A DNA stretch of 64,000 nucleotides, from NCBI GenBank assembly GCA_038238015.1, contig JBBRYA010000002.1:1-64000 (forward strand). The letters run 5' to 3'. The notes under the pieces are model-generated. The model saw only the letters and a list, made by a program, of their open reading frames with translations, did no database searches and had not been told where the DNA came from. This DNA is from DASQFQ01 sp038238015 (lineage in GTDB: Bacteria; Actinomycetota; Thermoleophilia; Solirubrobacterales; Solirubrobacteraceae). Shown piece after piece: positions 42,634 to 50,476 of the stretch (positions are counted from its first letter, which is position 1; each line of letters starts with the position of its first letter). The position numbers and the translations under genes are program-made.

Positions 42634-43623
42634 GTGAGCATCCTCGCGCTGGAGACCAGCTGCGACGACACCTGCGCGGCAGTCGTCACCAAGGCCGGCG
42701 AGATCCGCTCCAACGTCATCTCCTCCCAGGGCGTGCACGACCGCTACGGCGGGGTGGTGCCGGAGATCGCCTCGCGCCACCACCTGCAGCTCGTCAACGC
42801 CGTGGTCGACGACGCGCTGGAGCGTGCGGGCACGCCGCTCGAGGAGGTCGAGCTCGTGGCCGTCACGCAGGGCCCGGGCCTCGTCGGGGCGCTGCTGGTC
42901 GGCGTCGCGACGGCCAAGGGGCTCGCGGCCGGGCGGCGCCTGCCGCTCGCGCCGGTCGACCACCTCCAGGGCCACGTGGCCGCCAACTACCTCCAGCCCG
43001 ATCCGCTGGAGCCGCCGTTCCTGTGCCTGCTGGCCTCCGGCGGGCACACGCTGCTGGCGCGGGTCACCGAGCCCGGCGCCTACACGGTGCTCGGGCGCAC
43101 GCTCGACGACGCCGCCGGCGAGGCGTTCGACAAGGGCGCGCGTCTGCTCGGGCTCGGCTATCCGGGCGGGCCGGCGCTGTCGCGGCTGGCCGAGGCGGGG
43201 GACCCGAGCGCCTTCGCGTTCCCGACCGGCGTGGGCGTGGCGGGCCTCGACTTCTCCTTCGCCGGCCTGAAGACCGCGCTGCTCTACGCGGTCCGTGACC
43301 TCGGGGTACAGGAGGCCGCGCACCGCGCGGCCGACCTCGCCGCCTCCTATGAGCATGCGATCGTCGAGGCGCTGCTCGCGCGCGTCCGGCGCGCGCTGGC
43401 CGCCGAGCCGGGGATGGCGTTGGCGATCGGCGGCGGCGTGGCGGCCAACGCCCGCCTGCGCGAGCGCGCCGCGGCGCTGGGGGTGCCGGTCCGGATCCCG
43501 CCGCCCGAGCTGTGCACCGACAACGCGGCGATGATCGCCTCGGCGGCGCGCTGGGTCGCGCCGCTCGCGTTCCCGGACTACCTCGCGCTCGACGCCTACG
43601 CGACCCGCCGCCAGGCCGTATGA
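42634..43623 (+). CDS. tsaD: tRNA N6-adenosine threonylcarbamoyltransferase TsaD
   Basis: A 329-residue ASKHA-fold metalloenzyme that transfers the threonylcarbamoyl group to A37 of tRNA. Key features: LALETSCDDTCAAVV, GGVVPEIASRHH, the metal-binding HLQGH motif in PVDHLQGHVAANYL, LLASGGHTLL, and the C-terminal CTDNAAMIA metal-ligand region. Length is normal. The GTG start is 7 bp after the rimI stop. Its stop overlaps the ATG of the subtilase-like gene (ATGA), so that unusual protein is made from the same operon. Confidence 0.95.
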   Translation: MSILALETSCDDTCAAVVTKAGEIRSNVISSQGVHDRYGGVVPEIASRHHLQLVNAVVDDALERAGTPLEEVELVAVTQGPGLVGALLVGVATAKGLAAGRRLPLAPVDHLQGHVAANYLQPDPLEPPFLCLLASGGHTLLARVTEPGAYTVLGRTLDDAAGEAFDKGARLLGLGYPGGPALSRLAEAGDPSAFAFPTGVGVAGLDFSFAGLKTALLYAVRDLGVQEAAHRAADLAASYEHAIVEALLARVRRALAAEPGMALAIGGGVAANARLRERAAALGVPVRIPPPELCTDNAAMIASAARWVAPLAFPDYLALDAYATRRQAV

Positions 43624-45689
43624 GCCGGCTCTCGGCGGCCGCGCCCGCCGGCAGCGGCGCGGCGCTCGTGGTGCTGGCGGCGCTCGTGGGCGCGATCGTG
43701 CTGGCCTCGACCCCCGCCGGCGGGGGCGGGCGGACGCTGCCGCCGTCGCTCGGCGACGCCGTGCCCTACGACGGGCGCTCGCCCCGTCAGCCCGCCGCCG
43801 ACGACCAGCGCGTGCTGGTCGCGCTCCCTCGCCCCGCGCTCGGCGATCGCGCCGACGCGGCGCGGATGACCGCCGACGAGCAGCGCGCCTACGTCCGCTC
43901 GCTCAAGCGCGAGGCCACCGCGTTGCGCTCGGCGCTCGGCGCGCGCGGGGTGCCGCTGCGCAAGGTCGTGACCTTCCAGCGCGCTTGGAACGGCTTCGCG
44001 GCCACCGTCGCGAGCGACGATCTCGCGGCGCTCTCGAGCCTCGGCGTGCGCGCCCAGCCGGTCCGGCGCTTCTACCCCGCGGCGGGGGAGCCCGTGCCCG
44101 TGCCCGCCCGGCTGCCCGCGGCTCCCGCCGTGCCCGGCGGCGGCCAGGCGCCCGTGGCGGTGCTCGATACCGGCGCCGACGTGGGCGTCCCCGCGCTGCG
44201 GGGCCGGACCGCCGCGGGCTACGACGCCGTCGCGCGCGACGGCGATCCCGCGCCGGGCGCCGATCCGCGCGCGCCGTCCCGGCGCGAGAGCACCGGCACC
44301 GCGCTCGCGGGGCTGCTCGCGGCGGCGGGCGAGCGCGTGCTGCCGATCCGGGTGGCCGGTTTCCAGCCCGCCGCCGGGCCGGAGGTGCTCGGGACCAGCG
44401 ACCAGCTGCTCGCGGGGCTCGAGCGCGCGGTCGACCCCGACGGCGACGGCGCCACCAGCGATCACGTGCTGGTCGCGCTCATCGGCGTCAACGCGCCCTA
44501 CGCCGGGTTCGACGCGTCACCGGAGGCCCGGGCCGTGCGCGGCGCCGGGCGCCTGGGCACGCTGGTCGTCGCACCGGCGGGCGACGAGGGCCGGGCGCGC
44601 GCGCCGCACGGGACGGTCGGCTCGCCGGGCGGGGCGCGCGCCGCGCTCGCGGTCGGCGCGCTCGCGGGCGGCGCCGCGCCGCCGCGCGTCGAGCTGACGA
44701 TCGGCAAGGACACGGCCAAGGGCGCAGTGGCGCTCGGCGGCGCTCCCCCGCGCGCGGCGAAGCTGCGCACCGCGGGGCCCGTGAGCGCGGCCGACCCGGC
44801 GGCTCTGCTCGAGCGAGGCCCGCGGCTGCAGGGCCGCGTCGCGGTCGTCCGCGCGGGCGCGAACCCGGTCGCCCAGGCCGCCGCGGCGGCGGGCGCCGGC
44901 GCGCTCGCGGTAGTGCTCGCGCAGCCCGGGCGGCGCCCGCTGGCCGCGATGCCCGCCGGCCGCGTGGCGGCGCCGGTGCTCGGCGTGACCGGCGCGGCCG
45001 CAACCGCGGTCCTGGCCGCGAAGGCGGGCGCCACGGTGCGCTTCGCCGCCGTCTCCGCGGCGGTCGCCGCGCCCGTTCGCAACCCCGCCCCCTCGCCGTT
45101 CTCCTCGCGCGGCCCGTCGCTCGCGGGCCTGCCCAAGCCCGACGCGATGGCGCCGGGCGCCGCGGCGGCGCCGCTGCCGGGAGGCGGCACGGGCGTCCTC
45201 GGCGGGACGGCGGTCGCGGCGGCGCGGGTGGCGATCCGGGCCGCGCATCTCGGCCGCGAGCGGCCGGGCGCGAGCGTGGCGGACCTGTGGGCCCAGCTCG
45301 CGCCGGCACTCGCCGCCCAGCTCCCGTCGCCGCCCGAGCCCCCGCCCGTCCCGCTCGGCCCGTTGCGGCTCGTCCACGGCGTGTCGCACGTCGTCGGGGT
45401 GCGCTTCACCCTCGGCGCCTTCGAGCGCGGCGACCCGCTCGGCGCGGGCGCGCGGATCGAGCCCGCGGAGCGGCTCGAGCTCGAGCTGCTCGACGCGCAC
45501 GGCTCGGTCGTGCGACGGCTCACCCCGCCGGGGGGCGCCCCCGAGCTGCTCCCCGCCGAGTACGCCTACACGCTGCCCCGGCGTGCCCTTGATCAGTTGC
45601 GCGCCGGCGCCTACCGCTTCCGGGCGCTCGCCCGCGCGCCCGGCCAGCGCCGCTCGACCCAGGGGCGCTCGCCCCCGTTCACGCGATGA
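43620..45689 (+). CDS. Pseudo-subtilase: secreted S8-like protein with PA domain and lost active site
   Basis: A 689-residue exported protein with an N-terminal signal/anchor (about 12-32), an inhibitor-I9-like prodomain region (about 60-145), a subtilase fold and an inserted PA domain (about 400-475). Compared with S8 proteases only the Asp survives (D183 in VAVLDTGADV). The His of the HGTxVAG motif is Thr (T225 in STGTALAGLLAA), the oxyanion Asn is Asp (D322 in APAGDEG) and the nucleophilic Ser of GTSxA is Ala (A531 in GGTAVAAARVA). It should therefore be inactive as a protease, and may bind ligands or act as an inhibitor or chaperone. It overlaps tsaD and the glutaredoxin gene by ATGA on both sides. 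Confidence 0.8.
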   Translation: MSRLSAAAPAGSGAALVVLAALVGAIVLASTPAGGGGRTLPPSLGDAVPYDGRSPRQPAADDQRVLVALPRPALGDRADAARMTADEQRAYVRSLKREATALRSALGARGVPLRKVVTFQRAWNGFAATVASDDLAALSSLGVRAQPVRRFYPAAGEPVPVPARLPAAPAVPGGGQAPVAVLDTGADVGVPALRGRTAAGYDAVARDGDPAPGADPRAPSRRESTGTALAGLLAAAGERVLPIRVAGFQPAAGPEVLGTSDQLLAGLERAVDPDGDGATSDHVLVALIGVNAPYAGFDASPEARAVRGAGRLGTLVVAPAGDEGRARAPHGTVGSPGGARAALAVGALAGGAAPPRVELTIGKDTAKGAVALGGAPPRAAKLRTAGPVSAADPAALLERGPRLQGRVAVVRAGANPVAQAAAAAGAGALAVVLAQPGRRPLAAMPAGRVAAPVLGVTGAAATAVLAAKAGATVRFAAVSAAVAAPVRNPAPSPFSSRGPSLAGLPKPDAMAPGAAAAPLPGGGTGVLGGTAVAAARVAIRAAHLGRERPGASVADLWAQLAPALAAQLPSPPEPPPVPLGPLRLVHGVSHVVGVRFTLGAFERGDPLGAGARIEPAERLELELLDAHGSVVRRLTPPGGAPELLPAEYAYTLPRRALDQLRAGAYRFRALARAPGQRRSTQGRSPPFTR

Positions 45690-45955
45690 GGACGCTCACC
45701 CTGTACGGCAGGCCCGGATGCCACCTCTGCGACGAGGCGCGTGCGGCCCTGGAGCGCGTGCGCGCGGACGTGCCGTTCGCGCTCGAGGAGGTCGACATCG
45801 AGCGCGACGACGCGCTGCTCCGGCGCTACCTGGAGCGGATACCGGTGGTCGCGCTCGGCGGCGAGGAGCTGTTCGAGTTCTTCGTCGACGAGGCTGCGCT
45901 GGCCGCGCGTCTGCGGCGGGACGTCGGGGCAGGCGAAGGCGGTCCGACTCTCTAG
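45686..45955 (+). CDS. Glutaredoxin-like thioredoxin-fold protein (DUF836-like)
   Basis: An 89-residue protein beginning LTLYGRPGCHLCDEARAAL, with the redox CxxC pair C12/C15, and the cis-proline motif RIPVVALGGEELFEFFVD. It is probably a cytosolic thiol-disulfide reductant. The ATG overlaps the previous stop (ATGA). Its position before the NADH/NAD+ sensor Rex and a glutathione-type ligase fits redox metabolism. Its TAG stop is part of the -10-like hexamer used by rex. Confidence 0.85.
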   Translation: MRTLTLYGRPGCHLCDEARAALERVRADVPFALEEVDIERDDALLRRYLERIPVVALGGEELFEFFVDEAALAARLRRDVGAGEGGPTL

Positions 45956-45958
45956 AGT
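45953..45958 (+). promoter_or_regulatory. -10-like hexamer (TAGAGT) of rex
   Basis: TAGAGT lies 8 nt before the rex ATG and includes the stop codon of the preceding gene. No Shine-Dalgarno sequence is seen. Confidence 0.4.
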
Positions 45959-45966
45959 GCCTCCCG

Positions 45967-46653
45967 ATGAGCCTCGGCGACGTCGCGACCCGGTCCGGGG
46001 GTGGGACGCTCGGTGACGGGCCGGACGGGCAGCTGGCCGACCGCCTCTCGCTCGGTGTCGCCGCTCGCCTGTCGCGCTATCTGCAGGTGCTCACGCAGGC
46101 GCGCAAGATGGGCAAGGAGACGATCTCCTCCCAGGAGCTCTCGGAGTACACCCACGTCAACTCGACGCAGATCCGGCGCGACCTCTCGGGCTTCGGCAAG
46201 TTCGGCAAGCGCGGGGTGGGCTACAACGTCGACTCGCTGGTCTCGCAGATCCGCAAGATCCTGCGCACGTCGGGCCAGCACAACATCGCGCTGTTCGGGG
46301 CCGGCCACCTCGGCAAGGCGATCGCCTCCTCGGACATCTTTGCCGACCATGGCTTCCGCGTGGTGGCCATCTTCGACCCCGATCCGGCCAAGCTCGGGGA
46401 GAAGGTCGGGCCCGCCGGGGTGCGCCATCCGGACGACCTCAAGCAGGTCGTGGAGGAGGAGGACATCGTCGTCGGCGTCCTCGCGGTGCCGACCGCCGCG
46501 GCCCAGGAGCTCGCCGATGCGCTCGTGGACGCCGGGGTGAAGATCATCTTCAACTACTCCGAGGCGCTCCTGCAGGTCCCGCCCGAGGTCACCGTCCACA
46601 CCTCGAGCCCCGCCGTGGATCTGCTCTACGCGCTCTACTTCTACCTTACCTAG
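45967..46653 (+). CDS. rex: Redox-sensing transcriptional repressor Rex
   Basis: A 228-residue repressor that senses the NADH/NAD+ ratio. The N-terminal winged helix (about 25-95) reads SLGVAARLSRYLQVLTQARK, then SSQELSEYTHVNSTQIRRDLSGFG; the Rossmann domain has NIALFGAGHLGKAIASS, followed by IFDPDPAKLG, and the C-terminal swapped helix includes SSPAVDLLYALYFYL. The first 25 residues are a Gly-rich extension. In actinobacteria Rex usually controls respiratory genes; no match to a Rex operator could be established by eye. Confidence 0.95.
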   Translation: MSLGDVATRSGGGTLGDGPDGQLADRLSLGVAARLSRYLQVLTQARKMGKETISSQELSEYTHVNSTQIRRDLSGFGKFGKRGVGYNVDSLVSQIRKILRTSGQHNIALFGAGHLGKAIASSDIFADHGFRVVAIFDPDPAKLGEKVGPAGVRHPDDLKQVVEEEDIVVGVLAVPTAAAQELADALVDAGVKIIFNYSEALLQVPPEVTVHTSSPAVDLLYALYFYLT

Positions 46654-46668
46654 GAGCCCGCGCCCCAG

Positions 46669-47796
46669 ATGATCGACGTCGTCGCCGCGCGCGAGACCTT
46701 CGACGCCTCGACCGACCTGACCGTCGGCATCGAGGAGGAGCTGGCCCTGCTCGATCCCGAGACGCTCGAGCTCATCCCGGCCTTCGAGCGCCTGCGCGAC
46801 CGCGGCGCCGAGGACCCGGTGCTCGCGGACTCGATCGCCGGCGAGCTCATCTCCTCGGAGATCGAGATCCGCTCGGGCGAGGGTGCCGACACCGCCGACG
46901 CCAAGCGGCGCCAGCAGGAGGCGCGCCGGCGGCTGTTCGCGCTTGCCGGGGGCGAGCGCATCGCGCTCGGCGCCACCGGCACCCACCCGCTGTCTGACTA
47001 CCGCGATCAGCACGTCATCGACACGCCCCACTACCACCGGGTGGAGGAGGGCCTCAAGTACGTGGCGTGGCGCAACAACACGTTCTCCCTGCACGTCCAC
47101 GTCGGCGTTCGCGGCGCCGACCGCGCGGTCCGCGTCACCGACCGCCTGCGCCCCGTGCTGCCGCTGCTGCTCGCCATCTCGGCCAACTCGCCCTACGTCG
47201 ACGGGCGCGACTCTGGCCTGCACTCCGCGCGCACCCAGATCTTCACCAAGTCCTTCCCGCGCTGCGGCGTCCCGGACCCCTTCGGCTCCTGGCAGGTGTG
47301 GGCCGACTACGTCGAGCTGCTGGTCCGGACCGGCTCGATCGTCGAGTTCACCCAGCTGTGGTGGTCGGTGCGGCCTCATCACGCGTTCGGGACCGTCGAG
47401 GTGCGCATCTGCGACGCCCAGACCACGGCCGAGGAGGCCGACGGCCTCACGGAGCTGATCGTCGCCTGCGTCGCCCAGGCGGCGCGCGAGCTCGACGCCG
47501 GCGAGGCCCCGCCCGACCTGCCCGGGCGCCTGATCGAGGAGAACATGTGGCGCGCGCTGCGCTTCGGCCTCGACGGGCGGCTGCTGGACCTGAGCGCTCC
47601 GAGGATCGAGGAGTTCGACGCGTCGGAGGCGCTGGACCGCCTGCGGGCCTGGACGGGCTCTGAGGTCAGCCTGCCCGAGCTCAACGGCGCCCAGCGCCAG
47701 CGCCGCGCGATCGACGCCGGCGCGTCGCCCGCCGAGGTGTACGCGCAGTGCGTTCGCGAGACCCAGGCCACGTACAACAGGGAGATCGTCAGATGA
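46669..47796 (+). CDS. YbdK-type carboxylate-amine / glutamate-cysteine ligase
   Basis: A 375-residue ATP-dependent ligase of the GCS2/YbdK family: LTVGIEEELALLDPETLEL at the N-terminus, HYHRVEEGLKYVAWRNNTFSLHVHVGV in the middle, and GTVEVRICDAQTT with ENMWRALRFGLDG towards the end. The family includes weak gamma-glutamyl-cysteine ligases and enzymes with other amines. It follows rex closely (AGGAG upstream, rather long spacing) and its stop overlaps the next ATG. Thiol synthesis is plausible but the substrate is unproven. Confidence 0.88.
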   Translation: MIDVVAARETFDASTDLTVGIEEELALLDPETLELIPAFERLRDRGAEDPVLADSIAGELISSEIEIRSGEGADTADAKRRQQEARRRLFALAGGERIALGATGTHPLSDYRDQHVIDTPHYHRVEEGLKYVAWRNNTFSLHVHVGVRGADRAVRVTDRLRPVLPLLLAISANSPYVDGRDSGLHSARTQIFTKSFPRCGVPDPFGSWQVWADYVELLVRTGSIVEFTQLWWSVRPHHAFGTVEVRICDAQTTAEEADGLTELIVACVAQAARELDAGEAPPDLPGRLIEENMWRALRFGLDGRLLDLSAPRIEEFDASEALDRLRAWTGSEVSLPELNGAQRQRRAIDAGASPAEVYAQCVRETQATYNREIVR

Positions 47797-48227
47797 GCAC
47801 CCAGGAGCCGCCCGAGTTCTCAAAGGAGGAGCTGCGCCAGATCGAGGCCGAGATGCAGCGCATCTCCGTCGACGACGTGCTGCTGCAGACGCTGGTGACC
47901 CTGCTCAACCTCGGCGCCCGCAAGGGCGGGCTGGGCGCCGCGCCCGGCGAGCCCGCGCCGGCGCCCGACCTCGACCAGGTGCGGCTGGCCATCGACGGCG
48001 CCCGCGCGCTGATGCCGCTGCTCGAGGCCCGCCACGGCGAGCAGCTCGGTCCGATCCGCGACGCGCTCTCGCGCCTGCAGATGTTCTACGCCCAGGGTGC
48101 GGGCGCGCAGGCGGCCCAGCCGCAGCCCCCGGCGGAGGCTCCGGGCGAGGCCCCGGCCGTCGCCGACGCCCCCGAGGGCCGCGGCCCCGCGCAGAGCAGC
48201 GGGAGGCTCTGGGTCCCGGGGCAGTGA
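47793..48227 (+). CDS. DUF1844-like small protein
   Basis: A 144-residue cytosolic protein. The central part (about 20-110) resembles DUF1844: SVDDVLLQTLVTLLNLGARKGG, DLDQVRLAIDGARALMPLLEAR and LGPIRDALSRLQMFYAQ. The C-terminal third is Pro/Ala-rich. Function unknown. It overlaps the ligase gene as ATGA and is the last gene before the hairpin at 48281. Confidence 0.75.
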   Translation: MSTQEPPEFSKEELRQIEAEMQRISVDDVLLQTLVTLLNLGARKGGLGAAPGEPAPAPDLDQVRLAIDGARALMPLLEARHGEQLGPIRDALSRLQMFYAQGAGAQAAQPQPPAEAPGEAPAVADAPEGRGPAQSSGRLWVPGQ

Positions 48228-48262
48228 GGGCGCGCGTCAGGACGGGCCGCCGACCCGCGCGT

Positions 48263-48268
48263 TAGACT
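48263..48268 (+). promoter_or_regulatory. -10-like hexamer (TAGACT) upstream of hppA
   Basis: TAGACT lies about 98 nt before the hppA TTG start. If it is used, the transcript would begin just before the hairpin at 48281-48303. No good -35 element is seen. Confidence 0.35.
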
Positions 48269-48280
48269 GCGCGCCTCGCA

Positions 48281-48310
48281 GCGGCGGCCCTCGGGGCTGC
48301 CGCTTCCTTC
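48281..48310 (+). terminator. Terminator-like hairpin in the hppA leader region
   Basis: A 10-bp GC-rich stem (48281-48290 with 48294-48303, one G-U pair, 3-nt loop) is followed by a T-rich run, with more Ts to 48315. It may end the rex-ligase-DUF1844 transcripts, or act as an attenuator if transcription starts at TAGACT 48263. The remaining 55 nt before hppA hold a Shine-Dalgarno (GAGAGG, 48356-48361). Confidence 0.6.
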
Positions 48311-48366
48311 GTTTTCAGCGTCCGGGAGCCGTTCGGCCCCGGCATACCTGACTCAGAGAGGTCTCC

Positions 48367-50433
48367 TTGTCAAACTTCCTGATCGACCATGGGGTCATCG
48401 TCGCGCTGGTCTGCGCCGCTGCCGCCATCGTGTACGGCGCGGTCACGAGCCGCGCGCTGCTGGCGCTCTCGCCCGGCAACGAGACGATGCGCGGGCTGTC
48501 GCTCGCCATCCAGGAGGGCGCATCGGCCTACCTGCGGCGCCAGTACACGACGATCGGGCTCGTCGGCGCCGTGCTGTTCGTGGCGCTGATCCCGCTGCAG
48601 AACATCGAGGTCGCCATCGGCTTCCTGATCGGCGGCCTCGCCTCGGCGTCGGCCGGCTTCATCGGCATGAACGTGTCCGTCCGCGCCAACGCCCGCGTGG
48701 CCGAGGCGGCCCGCGGCGGCATCGGCCCCGCGCTCGACGCCGCCTTCCGCGGCGGCGCGGTGACCGGCATGCTCGTCGTGGGCCTAGCCCTGGTCGGCGT
48801 CGCGGGCTACTACGGCGTTCTGACCGCGATCTTCGACGTCAGCACCAAGGACGCCGTGGACGCGCTTGTCGGGCTCGGCTTCGGCGGCTCGCTGATCTCC
48901 GTGTTCGCCCGGCTCGGCGGCGGCATCTTCACCAAGGGCGCCGACGTCGGCGCCGACATCGTCGGCAAGATCGAGGCCGGCATCCCCGAGGACGACCCGC
49001 GCAACCCGGCGGTCATCGCCGACAACGTGGGCGACAACGTGGGCGACTGCGCGGGCATGGCGGCCGACCTGTTCGAGACCTACGCGGTCACGGCCGTCGC
49101 GGTGATGCTGCTCGGCATCCTCACCTTCGGCGGCGGCAACGCGAGCCAGGTCGTGCTCTATCCGCTCGTGCTGGGCGGCGTGTCGATCATCGCCTCGATC
49201 ATCGGCACCTTCGCGGTCAAGTCGCGCACCGGCAACGTCGAGCGCGCGCTCTACCAGGGGATGATCGTGTCGGGCGTTATCGCCGCCGTGGCCTTCCTGC
49301 CGATCACCTCCGCGATGATGGACAACCTCTCGGCAAGGAGCGGCAGCGCTCCGAGCTGGGGCGACCTCTACCTGTGCGCGCTCGTCGGCCTCGGGGTCAC
49401 CGCGCTGCTGTTCGTGATCACCGACTACTACACCTCCACGCGCTTCGGTCCGGTCAAGAAGACGGCCCGCGCGTCGGAGACCGGCCACGCGACCAACATC
49501 ATCCAGGGCCTCGCCTCGGGCCTCCAGGCCACGGCGCTTCCGGCGATCGTGATCGTGCTGGGCATCCTCGTCGCCCACCACTTCGCCGGCATCTACGGGA
49601 TCGGCGTGGCGGTCATGGCGCAGCTGTCGCTGACCGGCCTGATCGTCGCGCTGGACGCCTTCGGGCCGATCACCGACAACGCCGGCGGCATCGCCGAGAT
49701 GGCGAACATGCCGGAGGAGGTCCGCAACGTAACCGACCCGCTCGACGCGGTCGGCAACACGACCAAGGCGGTCACCAAGGGCTACGCGATCGGCTCGGCC
49801 GCGCTGGCGGCGCTGGTGCTCTTCGCGGCGTTCCAGATCGAGCTCAACCAGGAGCTGCGCAGGGGCGGCCACCAGGCCGTGCAGTTCCTCATCAACGACC
49901 CCGCCGTGCTCGTGGGCCTGCTGATCGGCGGCATGATGGTCTGCCTGTTCGCCTCGCTCTCGATGGAGGCGGTCGGCCGCGCCGGCGGCGCCGTGGTCGA
50001 GGAGGTGCGTCGGCAGTTCCGCGAGAAGCCGGGGATCATGGACGGCACCGAGAAGCCGGAGTACGCGCAGTGCGTGGACATCGTGACCCGCACCGCCCAG
50101 CGGGAGATGATCCTGCCTTCGCTGATCCCGATCGTCGTGACGCTGATCGTCGGCATCCTCTCGGTCAAGGCGCTGGGCGGCCTGCTGATCGGCGTGATCG
50201 TCGTCGGCCTGTTCTTCGCGATCCTCATGACCGCCGGCGGCGGCGCGTGGGACAACGCGAAGAAGCTGATCGAGGACGGCGCCCACGGCGGCAAGGGCTC
50301 AGAGGCCCACGCCGCCTCGATCACCGGCGACACCGTCGGGGACCCGTTCAAGGACACCGCGGGACCAGCGATCAACCCGATGATCAAGGTCGCCAACATC
50401 GTGGCGCTGCTGATCATCCCGCTGATCGCCTAG
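48367..50433 (+). CDS. hppA: Membrane-bound proton-pumping inorganic pyrophosphatase, K+-independent type
   Basis: A 688-residue integral membrane protein with about 16 helices that couples hydrolysis of pyrophosphate to proton export. Active-site motifs: GGGIFTKGADVGADIVGKIEAGIPEDDPRNPAVIADNVGDNVGDCAG (substrate loops) and FGPITDNAGGIAEMAN; the C-terminal SEAHAASITGDTVGDPFKDTAGPAINPMIK. The motif GNTTKA has Lys where K+-dependent enzymes have Ala, which indicates a K+-independent H+-PPase. TTG start, supported by GAGAGG 5 nt upstream and by the conserved N-terminus. Confidence 0.95.
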   Translation: MSNFLIDHGVIVALVCAAAAIVYGAVTSRALLALSPGNETMRGLSLAIQEGASAYLRRQYTTIGLVGAVLFVALIPLQNIEVAIGFLIGGLASASAGFIGMNVSVRANARVAEAARGGIGPALDAAFRGGAVTGMLVVGLALVGVAGYYGVLTAIFDVSTKDAVDALVGLGFGGSLISVFARLGGGIFTKGADVGADIVGKIEAGIPEDDPRNPAVIADNVGDNVGDCAGMAADLFETYAVTAVAVMLLGILTFGGGNASQVVLYPLVLGGVSIIASIIGTFAVKSRTGNVERALYQGMIVSGVIAAVAFLPITSAMMDNLSARSGSAPSWGDLYLCALVGLGVTALLFVITDYYTSTRFGPVKKTARASETGHATNIIQGLASGLQATALPAIVIVLGILVAHHFAGIYGIGVAVMAQLSLTGLIVALDAFGPITDNAGGIAEMANMPEEVRNVTDPLDAVGNTTKAVTKGYAIGSAALAALVLFAAFQIELNQELRRGGHQAVQFLINDPAVLVGLLIGGMMVCLFASLSMEAVGRAGGAVVEEVRRQFREKPGIMDGTEKPEYAQCVDIVTRTAQREMILPSLIPIVVTLIVGILSVKALGGLLIGVIVVGLFFAILMTAGGGAWDNAKKLIEDGAHGGKGSEAHAASITGDTVGDPFKDTAGPAINPMIKVANIVALLIIPLIA

Positions 50434-50464
50434 CGCATCCGCGCTCGCCATCCCGCAACGGGGG

Positions 50465-50470
50465 TAGCCT
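50465..50470 (+). promoter_or_regulatory. -10-like hexamer (TAGCCT) of the AI-2E family gene
   Basis: TAGCCT lies 6 nt before the ATG at 50477; a weak AAGGG directly precedes the ATG and is too close to be a ribosome-binding site. Confidence 0.35.
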
Positions 50471-50476
50471 CAAGGG

